Below, one piece after another: positions 16,743 through 24,104 of a stretch of DNA of 64,000 bases. Under the pieces are notes generated by a model, which worked only from the letters and a program-made list of their open reading frames with translations, was not told where the DNA came from and ran no database searches. Both the position numbers and the translations under genes were made by a program. The stretch's first letter is position 1, and each line of letters begins with the position of its first letter. The DNA is taken from contig NZ_JAPNTZ010000005.1 in assembly GCF_026626335.1 (NCBI RefSeq), positions 538,714-602,713 of the forward strand, written 5' to 3'. This stretch comes from Paractinoplanes pyxinae (GTDB taxonomy: Bacteria > Actinomycetota > Actinomycetes > Mycobacteriales > Micromonosporaceae).

Positions 16743-17345
16743 TCACGCCCTTCCCGGTCGGGGCTTCAGCTCCTGCTCGAGTTCGGCCAGACTTCCCGTA
16801 CGCGCGGCAACCAGCACGAGTCGCACGAGCCGCCGGTGTTCGTCGTCGTCGACCGGCCGCTGCCGCTCCGAGCCCAGCCCGTCGTGCGCCCGCCGCACCA
16901 ACTGCCGGGCGCTGTCCCCGCTGACTTCCAGAATCTCGGCGATCCGCTGGTAGGGGTAGTCGAACGCCTTGCGCAGCAGGTAGGCCGCCCGCTCGGCCGC
17001 CGTCATCTTCTGCAGCATCAACCGGACCGCCCCGTCGAGCGCGTCGTGCCGCTCCACCTCGGCCGCCGGGTCGGCCTCCCGGTCGACCGGCTCGGGCATC
17101 CAGGACCCCGCCGTCGTCTCCCGCCGCTTCCGAGCCGACTGGGCCACATTGATGGCCAGCCGCGTGGTCGTGGTCGCGAGGAAAGCCGGCGCGTTGACCA
17201 CCCCCGACCGGTCCTCCCGCCGCCAGCGCAGCCACGCCTCCTGCACCACGTCCTGCGCCTCCCCCGGGTCCCCCAGCACCCGCAGGGCCAACGCCATCAG
17301 CCGCGGCCGCGCCGCGACGAACACCTCCGCCTCCCCAACGCTCAC
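16743..17345 (-). CDS. ECF sigma factor, SigJ/ECF41-like, lacking the SnoaL-like C-terminal domain
   Basis: About 200 residues. Region 2 (FVAARPRLMALALRVLGDPGEAQDVVQEAWLRW) and region 4 (MTAAERAAYLLRKAFDYPYQRIAEILEVSGDSARQLVRRA) are intact (two motif blocks). The linker has the WMPEPV motif that marks SigJ/ECF41 factors. Those proteins continue into a SnoaL-like domain of about 100 residues with a DGGGK-type motif; here the frame stops about 20 residues after the HRRLVRLVLVAARTGSLAELEQ helix. The domain that modulates such sigma factors is therefore missing. The start is uncertain (GTG 17345 chosen). It is last in a minus-strand run with DUF402, GNAT and a serine hydrolase. Confidence 0.85.
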   Translation of the reverse strand: MSVGEAEVFVAARPRLMALALRVLGDPGEAQDVVQEAWLRWRREDRSGVVNAPAFLATTTTRLAINVAQSARKRRETTAGSWMPEPVDREADPAAEVERHDALDGAVRLMLQKMTAAERAAYLLRKAFDYPYQRIAEILEVSGDSARQLVRRAHDGLGSERQRPVDDDEHRRLVRLVLVAARTGSLAELEQELKPRPGRA

Positions 17346-17416
17346 GGTCCTACCGTCGCGGTACGTCCCGGTGGGTCGCGCCCCGGAAACCACGTGGCCA
17401 CCCCGTGGTCCGTGGC

Positions 17417-18031
17417 CTACGACAGGTGCGGCTCATCCCAATCGGGTGAGAGCGCCGGCACGGGCCAGGCGGGGTCGGGGCGGAAGGTGGTCCAGCGGCC
17501 GTCGAACGGGGGCTCGGCGGCGGTGGCGAGAGCGATCAGCTCGGTGGCGGTGGCGCGGATGGCGGCGGCCTCGGCCGGAGTCCAGCGGCCCGGGCGGCCG
17601 GTCAGGAAGGCGAACTCGTCCTCGTCCTTCCAGTGGGGCACACGGTCGGGGGTGACCCACACATCGAGAGCCTGGTCGGTGCTGTCCAGGCCCAGGCGGT
17701 GGCGGACGGGCTGGGATTCCAGGTTGATGTACCAGCCCCGGAACTCTCCGGTGTCGGTGAAGAACCACGAGATCGAGTACTCGCCCTTGGTGGGCGCGAA
17801 CTGGACTATGCCGGGTCCGCGCCACGTGGTCTCGCGGCGGATGCGGGGCAGGTCGCAGCGCTCGGCCAGGGAAACTGAGCGCAGCGGGCGGCCGTCCGCG
17901 AGCACCGACTCGATCTGCGGGGAGCCGGGGGCGATCCACAGCGTCACGCCGTCCGCGTTGTCGGCGACGACCCGGCCGGTGCGGGCGAACCGGGTGCGTC
18001 CGTCGCGGCCGTAACGGTAGAGAAAGGTCAT
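17417..18031 (-). CDS. DUF402 domain protein
   Basis: 204 residues. The DUF402 core is seen in GIVQFAPTKGEYSISWFFTDTGEFRGWYINLE, then LDVWVTPD and WKDEDEF (separate motifs). In this family (FomD-like and the Ntdp nucleotide diphosphatases) conserved Asp, Glu, Lys and Tyr residues bind a divalent metal and nucleotide, so a nucleoside di- or triphosphatase activity is possible. The ATG overlaps the stop of the GNAT gene (ATGA), so the two are coupled. Confidence 0.8.
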   Translation of the reverse strand: MTFLYRYGRDGRTRFARTGRVVADNADGVTLWIAPGSPQIESVLADGRPLRSVSLAERCDLPRIRRETTWRGPGIVQFAPTKGEYSISWFFTDTGEFRGWYINLESQPVRHRLGLDSTDQALDVWVTPDRVPHWKDEDEFAFLTGRPGRWTPAEAAAIRATATELIALATAAEPPFDGRWTTFRPDPAWPVPALSPDWDEPHLS

Positions 18032-18522
18032 AGGGGCGCGTACATGATGTGCAGCCCGACGCGGCCGTGAATCGGGTGGGCGAACGCCCCGGGCACCGTG
18101 CCGACGATGGTGAAGCCCTCGCGCAGGTAGAGGTCGACCGCCGACTTGTTGGACTCGGCCACGGCGTTGAACTGCATTCCCGCGTACCGGCGACGGCGGG
18201 CCCACTCGAGCGCGTACCGCACCAGGGCGGTGCCCACGCCCTGACCACGGCTGGCCGGGGCGACCATGAAGCTGGCCGTGGCCACGTGCGAGCCGGGGCC
18301 GGGCCGGTTGGTGCCCACCTTGGCCGTGCCCAGCACCTCGTCCCCGTCGACGGCCACCACCGTCTCACCCGGCGGCGCCTCGATCCAGACGGCGCGGGCC
18401 TCCCGTTCGGTCATCCCCGGGTCATAGGTGAACGTGTCCGCGGCGCGGACCACCGGCCGCACGATCTGCCACACCTGAGCCCAGTCGGACTCGGCGAACT
18501 CCCGGATCAACACGATGCGCAC
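18028..18522 (-). CDS. GNAT-family N-acetyltransferase
   Basis: 164 residues from GTG 18522. LIREFAESDWAQVWQIVRPVVR begins the fold. ATASFMVAPASRGQGVGTALVRYALEWARRRRYAGMQFNAVAESN has the acetyl-CoA motif (R-G-x-G-x-G/A: RGQGVG) and the following beta5-alpha4 region, and NKSAVDLYLREGFTIVGTVP closes it (three motif blocks). The acceptor is unknown; the overall look is that of the YhhY/phosphinothricin-type group. The start lies 5 bp after the upstream hydrolase stop, so the genes form one transcript. Confidence 0.87.
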   Translation of the reverse strand: MRIVLIREFAESDWAQVWQIVRPVVRAADTFTYDPGMTEREARAVWIEAPPGETVVAVDGDEVLGTAKVGTNRPGPGSHVATASFMVAPASRGQGVGTALVRYALEWARRRRYAGMQFNAVAESNKSAVDLYLREGFTIVGTVPGAFAHPIHGRVGLHIMYAPL

Positions 18523-18527
18523 GACGC

Positions 18528-19430
18528 TCAGTCTTCTCCCATCGCGGTGAGCAGCTCGAGGGCGGGGCCGTCCATCATGCGCGCCGTGTTGCTCAAGGCC
18601 AGCACGGCCACGCCGCGCGCCGGTTCCAGGCCGGCGAACGAGCAGAAACCTCCAGTGCCGCCGTTGTGCCACAGCTGCTCCCGGCCGCCGGGCAGGCGGC
18701 GCCCCATCCAGCCCAGATGCACCCACGCGTACGGGTTGATCTCATGCCGAACCGAGCGGGTGAAACGGATGGCCTCGTCCTCGGCCGCCAGCTGGGCGCG
18801 CAGGAACGTCACCATGTCCGCCGCCGTCGAGCGCAGTCCGCCCGCTCCGGCCAGGTCGGCGAGATTCCAGGGCGGAACGGGCTTGCCGCGGGCGTTGTGC
18901 CCCTGGATCGGCGGGAGGAAGACGCCGGTGGAGTCCAGGCCGGCCGGCCGCAGCAGTTCGTCGTACCCCGAACCGGTCCGGCGCGACAAGGCCAGCCCGA
19001 GCAGTCCCACCCCGAAGTTGGAGTAGCGGAATTCCGGGGCCTTCAATCGCGTACGCCGCAGGGCCGCCAGCAGGAATTCGGCATCGCAGCCGGCGTACGG
19101 GTCAGGCCGCCCGGGTCGCAGAAGAGCCGGAAGCAGCATGCCGGTCGGCAGGCGAGGCAACCCGGAGGTGTGCGTGGCCAGGTCCCGCAGCCGGATCCGG
19201 GGCGGCGCGGCCGGCAGGAGATCGGCGAGGGGCTCGTCGAGCGCGACCACGCCGGCGAGGGTCAGCCGGGCCAGGGCCAGCGACGTGAACACCTTCGTGA
19301 TCGAGCCGATCTCGTAGACCGCGTCGGCGTCCCCGACGATCTCCACGGTGTCGCCGGCGACGGCGGCGACGACCACGCGGTCCCGCTTCGGTCCGAGCAG
19401 TTCCGCGGTACGCCGTACGCGATCCCTCAT
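18528..19430 (-). CDS. Serine hydrolase, class C beta-lactamase/DD-peptidase fold
   Basis: 300 residues, cytosolic-looking (no signal peptide). The S-x-x-K nucleophile motif is SITK at residues 43-46, the Y-x-N motif is in FRYSNFG, and the third motif is HNGGTGGF in place of KTG. This is the AmpC-like family of esterases, D-aminopeptidases and EstB-like enzymes; true antibiotic resistance is not implied, particularly without an export signal. It is first in the run leading to GNAT, DUF402 and the ECF sigma factor. Confidence 0.87.
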   Translation of the reverse strand: MRDRVRRTAELLGPKRDRVVVAAVAGDTVEIVGDADAVYEIGSITKVFTSLALARLTLAGVVALDEPLADLLPAAPPRIRLRDLATHTSGLPRLPTGMLLPALLRPGRPDPYAGCDAEFLLAALRRTRLKAPEFRYSNFGVGLLGLALSRRTGSGYDELLRPAGLDSTGVFLPPIQGHNARGKPVPPWNLADLAGAGGLRSTAADMVTFLRAQLAAEDEAIRFTRSVRHEINPYAWVHLGWMGRRLPGGREQLWHNGGTGGFCSFAGLEPARGVAVLALSNTARMMDGPALELLTAMGED

Positions 19431-19480
19431 CAGGACATGTTCTCAGCGCCCTGTCAGCGGGGCGGGCCGAGGATCTGGTC

Positions 19481-20341
19481 ATGACAGCCGCCACCCTCGT
19501 GGTCGCCGTGTCGCGGCCCTGGTTCTGGCCCGTGTCGTGGGTGCCCGCCTACCTCGGCACGGTGCTGGCCGGACGGCAGTGGGTTCCGGCCGACCTGCCC
19601 CGGGCGCTCGTCGCCCTGCTGGTGCTGGGGCCGCTGGTCTGGGGCGCCGTGCTGGCCCAGAACGACCGGCACGACCTGGCCAGCGACCGCGCCAACCCCC
19701 GCAAGTCGACGGCGCCCCTGGTCACCGGCGCCGTCGACGAGCGGACGCTGCGTACCTGGTACTTCCGGATGGCTGTGGCCTGCCTGGTCGCCGCCCTGTT
19801 GGTGGGCCCGCTGTTCGTGCTGGGCGTGGCCGGCGTGCTGGTGCTGGGCTGGGCGTACAGCGCTCCCCCGCTGCGCCTCAAGACCCGCCCGGGCTGGGAC
19901 GTCGCCGTGAACGCGCTGGTCGTCGGCTTGGTCTCGCCGGCCGCGGGCTGGTCGATCACCCGCGACCCCTGGGACTTCCCGTGGCCGCTGGGCCTGATCG
20001 GCGTGCTCTTCGCGGCCGCCCTCTACGTGCCCACCACCGTCACCGACCTGCCGGCCGACGAGAAGGCGGGCGACAGAACCTTCGCCGTACGCTTCGGAGC
20101 CCGCCCGGCGTACGCGGTGGGCGTCGCCCTGTGGTCGGCGGCCCTCGCCATCAGCGTCGTCTGCGCCGCCCTCGACACCGTCGTCCCCCGGTCCACACTG
20201 ACCGGTCAGCTCCTGACGATTCCCGTGCTCGTCACCGCGTACGCAATTCTGACCCGCCGCCCGTCGATCCCCCGCCTGGCGATCCTCTCGCTGTTCTTCG
20301 CCATCCCGACCGCCGGATTCGCCTTGGCGATCGTCGGCTGA
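19481..20341 (+). CDS. UbiA-superfamily prenyltransferase
   Basis: 286 residues with about eight membrane helices. The first Asp-rich motif NDRHDLASDRANPRKS starts at residue 61 (NDxxDxxxD), and the second is DLPADEKAGDRTFAVRFG in the second half. Both bind the Mg2+-diphosphate of the prenyl donor. The NPRK sequence and the second motif resemble the chlorophyll/bacteriochlorophyll synthase branch, but the acceptor cannot be deduced. It is divergent from the serine hydrolase and ends 7 bp before the convergent unknown membrane protein. Confidence 0.87.
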   Translation: MTAATLVVAVSRPWFWPVSWVPAYLGTVLAGRQWVPADLPRALVALLVLGPLVWGAVLAQNDRHDLASDRANPRKSTAPLVTGAVDERTLRTWYFRMAVACLVAALLVGPLFVLGVAGVLVLGWAYSAPPLRLKTRPGWDVAVNALVVGLVSPAAGWSITRDPWDFPWPLGLIGVLFAAALYVPTTVTDLPADEKAGDRTFAVRFGARPAYAVGVALWSAALAISVVCAALDTVVPRSTLTGQLLTIPVLVTAYAILTRRPSIPRLAILSLFFAIPTAGFALAIVG

Positions 20342-20348
20342 GCGCCGG

Positions 20349-21275
20349 TCAGGGGCAAGGTGGACAGGGCGGCGGAGGAGGCAGGTACTTGAAGGTCGCG
20401 CGTTCATCCGGTTCCAGGTCGTGCTCGTCCCGGAACAATCTGGTCAGAAGTTCGGCGCGAGTCTCGTACTCAACATCGAGATCGGCTGGACGGTCGAGGG
20501 ACAACGCATCCCACAGCGCCAGATGGTGCAGATCGAAAGCGACTGCGAGGCCTTGACTGAAGCGCCTTGCCGCGGCGACCGCAGACCGGTAGGAGGTCCA
20601 TGCGAACAGATAACAGCCGACCGCGACCAGAAGCCAGACGTCGTATTGGATCAACAACAGAGTGGTAGTCAAAACGCCAAGCAAACCCACACTCGCCAGC
20701 CGTGCGGCGGCATCCAGCTGATTTCGCGCATCACCCAGCTGGCTTCGGATCTGGTCGGATAGAAGCGGCATAAGCCTCGGCCAGACAACCTCGGTCCAGT
20801 ATCCGTATCGGCTGCCTGCTCGAACCTCACCCGCGAACAGCACGTTGCCCAGCATGGTCGGACGAACCGGATTGTTGCCTGGTGGGAGCCAGTACAGCAA
20901 GGCAGCGACATCGGCGCCGTTCGCGCCGCGGCGGCGCAGCTCACGCCGATACAGGTTTCCTCGCGCCTCCGCAGACCGCTGAAGCTGATCGCCGAACGGC
21001 AAGCCGCGCCAGTAGCCCTCCATCAATTGCACGAGCGTGTAGTTGAGTGGGTGCAGAGCCACCGAGAAGGCCAGAACTGACACACCCAGAAGCACGACGC
21101 CGACGACAGACAAGTCTTGGAGACGTTGCTCGAGCCGGTGCCAGTCGGGCCGATGGGACGGTGCGCCAGCAAACATCAACGCTCCGATGAGCAACGCGAA
21201 GACGAGGTTGGGAAACAACGTGACGATGAGGAATCGCGAGCCGATCCGTAACGTCAACACATCCGGCGTGCTCAT
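20349..21275 (-). CDS. Hypothetical multi-pass membrane protein (308 aa)
   Basis: 308 residues. Four hydrophobic segments: residues about 11-37 (FLIVTLFPNLVFALLIGALMF), 53-75 (VVGVVLLGVSVLAFSVAL), 195-210 (LLGVLTTTLLLI) and 214-228 (WLLVAVGCYLFAW). A large loop between helices 2 and 3 contains LYWLPPGNNPVRPTMLGNVL, and the tail ends in a Pro/Cys run. Codon use is visibly less GC-rich than the neighbours, which hints at acquisition by transfer. Its ATG overlaps the stop of the small Cys-rich gene (ATGA). I do not recognise a family. Confidence 0.75.
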   Translation of the reverse strand: MSTPDVLTLRIGSRFLIVTLFPNLVFALLIGALMFAGAPSHRPDWHRLEQRLQDLSVVGVVLLGVSVLAFSVALHPLNYTLVQLMEGYWRGLPFGDQLQRSAEARGNLYRRELRRRGANGADVAALLYWLPPGNNPVRPTMLGNVLFAGEVRAGSRYGYWTEVVWPRLMPLLSDQIRSQLGDARNQLDAAARLASVGLLGVLTTTLLLIQYDVWLLVAVGCYLFAWTSYRSAVAAARRFSQGLAVAFDLHHLALWDALSLDRPADLDVEYETRAELLTRLFRDEHDLEPDERATFKYLPPPPPCPPCP

Positions 21276-21565
21276 TCCTGGATCTTGAGCTCGGGAGTGT
21301 CCGGTCCTGCCGTACTGCTGTTAGCCGTCTTCATTTCCTCGGGCTCCCACTGATGCGCACCGCGGATACCCAGACAGGTCGGGGCGTATGCCGCCCATTT
21401 GACCCCGTCGCACCGTCGGCACCGAAACGCCTTCCAGTTCGCGGGCCACGTCCGCTGCAACGTGATATCGATCTCTGTCGAGCCGTAGCCCGGGTCGGAC
21501 TGGCGTAGTGTCGCCAGGCTGAGCAGCCGCCGCACGACTCGCCCGACGCCATGCCCCTTCGCCAT
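21272..21565 (-). CDS. Small protein with a Cys-rich, zinc-ribbon-like C-terminal half (97 aa)
   Basis: 97 residues. A basic N-terminus (HGVGRVVRRLLSLATLRQ) is followed by FRCRRCDGVKWAAYAPTCLGIRGAHQWEP, where CxxC, a later Cys and His could coordinate a metal. It carries no signal peptide. It is translationally coupled to the membrane protein by an ATGA overlap and divergent from the membrane-tethered HTH gene. ATG 21565 has AAAAGGGG upstream; an alternative start ten codons earlier lacks one. Function unknown. Confidence 0.68.
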   Translation of the reverse strand: MAKGHGVGRVVRRLLSLATLRQSDPGYGSTEIDITLQRTWPANWKAFRCRRCDGVKWAAYAPTCLGIRGAHQWEPEEMKTANSSTAGPDTPELKIQE

Positions 21566-21599
21566 GCCGGCCCCTTTTCTCAGCTCTGGGACCACGCTA

Positions 21600-21644
21600 C
21601 GGAACGACGGCCATGAACGTAATCATCCGTGTCGCTACGTTCCG
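21600..21644. promoter_or_regulatory. Inverted repeat CGGAACG...CGTTCCG in the divergent region
   Basis: CGGAACG (21600-21606) and CGTTCCG (21638-21644), each preceded by the same CTA, lie between the two divergent unknown transcription units. They could be paired sites for one regulator. Confidence 0.35.
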
Positions 21645-21674
21645 AACAGGACTTGTTTGAGCGAGGATGACGGG

Positions 21675-22223
21675 ATGCCAGACGACCGCGAGCCCCCGCC
21701 CTTGCGGCCGCCCTTTTCACCGTGGCTCCTGGGCGCACTCTCGCTGGGATGGCTCTTCTTGCTTGCTGTGACGCTCAAGCAGGTCGGCCTGGTGCTGACC
21801 GCCTGGGTCGCAACGATCGGCCTGGTCATTCTGATATCCACTCGCCGCCGGGCGACGCCGAAGCGCTCACCTACAGCCCTCACACCGGCTCCTCCGGCTG
21901 CAGCCGCGCCGCCAACGCCAGCCACTCCGGCGCCGGCTCCGGTCGCCGGCCCGAGCCAAACGCCGATCGCGACGGTTCCGGCTTCGGTGGCATCGACACC
22001 GCCGTACACGGCCGGCTTCCCTATGGTTCTGACGCCCGAAAATGCCGCCAACCTGCTTCAGGTGCAGTCGGACGACGTTGTCACCGCAATTCGGCAGCAG
22101 CAGATTCCAGGCAACCGGATCGGCGCGCACTATCGGCTGCGGGCCGACTCGTTGCTCAGGTGGCTCGATGGCCCGTACCGGCCGCAGGATCATCCGCCCG
22201 GCGAAGGGCAACCGAACCCCTGA
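21675..22223 (+). CDS. Membrane-tethered excisionase-type HTH protein
   Basis: 182 residues. Two N-terminal hydrophobic helices (about residues 16-32 and 36-53: LLGALSLGWLFLLAVTL, GLVLTAWVATIGLVILI) are followed by Arg/Lys-rich RRRATPKRS, a Pro/Ala linker (about 70-115) and a C-terminal module LTPENAANLLQVQSDDVVTAIRQQQIPGNRIGAHYRLRADSLLRWL (one module, residues about 125-171, motif parts LTPENAANLL, QQIPGNRIG and ALLRW-like end). That module has the winged HTH layout of excisionase/MerR-like HTH_17 domains. By the positive-inside rule the HTH would face the cytosol. ATG 21675 has GAGG upstream. A terminator follows. Confidence 0.75.
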   Translation: MPDDREPPPLRPPFSPWLLGALSLGWLFLLAVTLKQVGLVLTAWVATIGLVILISTRRRATPKRSPTALTPAPPAAAAPPTPATPAPAPVAGPSQTPIATVPASVASTPPYTAGFPMVLTPENAANLLQVQSDDVVTAIRQQQIPGNRIGAHYRLRADSLLRWLDGPYRPQDHPPGEGQPNP

Positions 22224-22231
22224 GACGGATG

Positions 22232-22262
22232 GGTGGCCGGTCCCGGCAACGGACCGGCCACC
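22232..22262 (+). terminator. Terminator hairpin after the membrane-tethered HTH gene
   Basis: GGTGGCCGGTCC (22232-22243), loop CGGCAAC, GGACCGGCCACC (22251-22262), perfect 12-bp stem followed by TTTC. Confidence 0.75.
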
Positions 22263-22287
22263 TTTCATCGGGGGCGGAGTTGACGCT

Positions 22288-23148
22288 TTACTTCACCGAG
22301 CCCAGCGACAGGCCCTGCACAAGCTTGTCCTGGGCGGCGAAGCCGGCCACGAGCACCGGCAGCGAGACCACGAAGGCGGCCGCGCAGAGCTGGGCCAGGA
22401 ACAGGCCCTGGCTGGTGACGAAGCTGGTCAGGAACACCGGCGCGGTCTCGGCCACCGTGGCCGTGAGGACGCGGGCGAACAGCAGCTCGTTCCAGCTGAA
22501 GATGAAGCAGATCAGCGCGGTGGCGGCGATGCCGGGCATGACGACCGGCGCGATGACCGAGCGCAGCGTCTTGACCAGGCCGGCGCCGTCGACCGAGGCG
22601 GCCTCCAGCATCTCGACGGGGACCTCGGACAGGAACGAGCGCATCATCCACACCGCGATCGGCAGGTTCATCGAGGTGTAGAAGATGATGAGCAGCCAGA
22701 TGTTGTCGAGCAGGCCGGCGTACTGGGCGAACAGGTAGAGCGGCAGCAGGCCGGCCACGACGGGCAGCATCTTGGTGGACAGGAAGAAGAAGAGCGTGTC
22801 GCTCCACTTGCGCACCGGCTTGATGCTCAGGGCGTACGCGGCCGGAATGGCCAGCAGCAGCACCACCGCGGTCGAGACGATGCTGGCGGTGAGCGAGTTG
22901 AGCAGCGGCGGCCACGGGGAGGCGCCGCCGCTGAAGAACTCGCGGTAGCCCTCCAGCGTCAGGGGTGCGAAGACGGCGGGCGGGTTCTGGGCGGCGTTGG
23001 CCTCGGAGTGGAACGAGGTCAGCACCATCCACAGCACCGGCAGCACGAACAGGATGCCGACCACCCAGGCCAGCAGCGAGAGCCAGGCCCCGCCGCGGCC
23101 TTCCTTCTTCTGCCCGGGCGGTGCGGTGCGCACAGCGGTGGCGGTCAT
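22288..23148 (-). CDS. ABC sugar/polyol importer permease, MalG-like
   Basis: 286 residues, six membrane helices. The EAA loop that contacts the ATPase is seen at EAASVDGAGLVKTLRSVIAPVV in the second half. It is the third gene of a minus-strand operon (binding protein, MalF-like permease, this permease) with 4-bp ATGA coupling. No ATP-binding gene is adjacent, as is common where one shared ATPase (MsiK-type) energises several carbohydrate importers. The substrate is inferred from the binding protein only. Confidence 0.92.
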   Translation of the reverse strand: MTATAVRTAPPGQKKEGRGGAWLSLLAWVVGILFVLPVLWMVLTSFHSEANAAQNPPAVFAPLTLEGYREFFSGGASPWPPLLNSLTASIVSTAVVLLLAIPAAYALSIKPVRKWSDTLFFFLSTKMLPVVAGLLPLYLFAQYAGLLDNIWLLIIFYTSMNLPIAVWMMRSFLSEVPVEMLEAASVDGAGLVKTLRSVIAPVVMPGIAATALICFIFSWNELLFARVLTATVAETAPVFLTSFVTSQGLFLAQLCAAAFVVSLPVLVAGFAAQDKLVQGLSLGSVK

Positions 23149-24104
23149 CGGCGACCCTCCTCCTTGAAGAGCGACGACACCGTACGCAGGGCGAACGTCG
23201 CGATGATGATGGTGCCGATGACGACGATGACGGCGGCGGCGGACGCCCGGCCGTAGTCGTGGGCCTGGTAGAAGATCTGGTAGATCGTGTACGGCAGGTT
23301 GGCCGTGCCCAGACCGCCGGACGTGATCGTGAAGACCGCGTCGAAGTTCTGCACGATGTAGATGGAGCCGAGCAGCGCACCCAGTTCCAGATATTGCCGC
23401 AGGTGGGGCAGCGTCATGCTGCGGAAGATCTGCCAGTTGTTGGCGCCGTCGATGCGGGCCGCCTCGATCACGTCGAGCGGGCGTCCCTGCAGGCCGGCCA
23501 GCAGGATCAGCATCATGAACGGCGTCCACTGCCAGACCAGCGAGAAGATGACCGCCCACAGCGGCATGTTGCTGATCCAGTCCGGCTGCGGCGGGTTGTC
23601 CGAGCCGAACAGCCCCCAGACCCAGGTGAGCGCGCCGTTGAACAGGCCGTACTCGGGGTTGTAGAGCGCGTGCTTCCAGATCAGCGCGGCCGCCACCGGC
23701 ACGACCAGGAACGGCGCGATCATCATCGTGCGCACCGCGCCCCGGCCGCGGAACTTGCGGTCGAGCAGAAGGGCGATTCCCAGACCGAGTACGAGGCTGA
23801 TGAGCACGACCCCGGCGGTGAGCAGGATCGTCGTCCACACGGCGTCGCGCATGTTGACGTCGGTGAAGACGCGCACGAAGTTGTCGAACCCGGCGAAGCC
23901 GCGCTCGTCGGGGTAGTACGCGTTCCAGTCCATGAACGAGATGACCAGGGTGGCCACGAACGGCAGCTGGGTCACGATGATCATGAAGATCAGCGCGGGC
24001 AGCAGCGGCGCGCGGCGAGCCCAGGCCGAGGCCTTGCGGGCGACTCCCGGCGACGGTCTCGGGGCCTCGGTCTGTGTCCCGGCCTGTTCGGCGACGGATG
24101 TCAT
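23145..24104 (-). CDS. ABC sugar/polyol importer permease, MalF-like
   Basis: 319 residues, six membrane helices after a cytosolic N-terminal tail. The EAA motif is EAARIDGANNWQIFRSMTLP. It pairs with the MalG-like protein to form the channel through the membrane. It overlaps the binding-protein gene by four bases at its start and the second permease by four bases at its end, so all three are translated in coupled fashion. Confidence 0.92.
   Translation of the reverse strand: MTSVAEQAGTQTEAPRPSPGVARKASAWARRAPLLPALIFMIIVTQLPFVATLVISFMDWNAYYPDERGFAGFDNFVRVFTDVNMRDAVWTTILLTAGVVLISLVLGLGIALLLDRKFRGRGAVRTMMIAPFLVVPVAAALIWKHALYNPEYGLFNGALTWVWGLFGSDNPPQPDWISNMPLWAVIFSLVWQWTPFMMLILLAGLQGRPLDVIEAARIDGANNWQIFRSMTLPHLRQYLELGALLGSIYIVQNFDAVFTITSGGLGTANLPYTIYQIFYQAHDYGRASAAAVIVVIGTIIIATFALRTVSSLFKEEGRR

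Noticed and set aside
18528..19430. Antibiotic-resistance beta-lactamase
   Set aside because: It has SxxK and YxN, but no export signal and HNGG in place of KTG; it is better read as a general serine hydrolase.
21675..22223. Excisionase of a mobile element
   Set aside because: The HTH module is excisionase-like, but two membrane helices, no integrase, no attachment repeats and no other mobile genes argue against an element.
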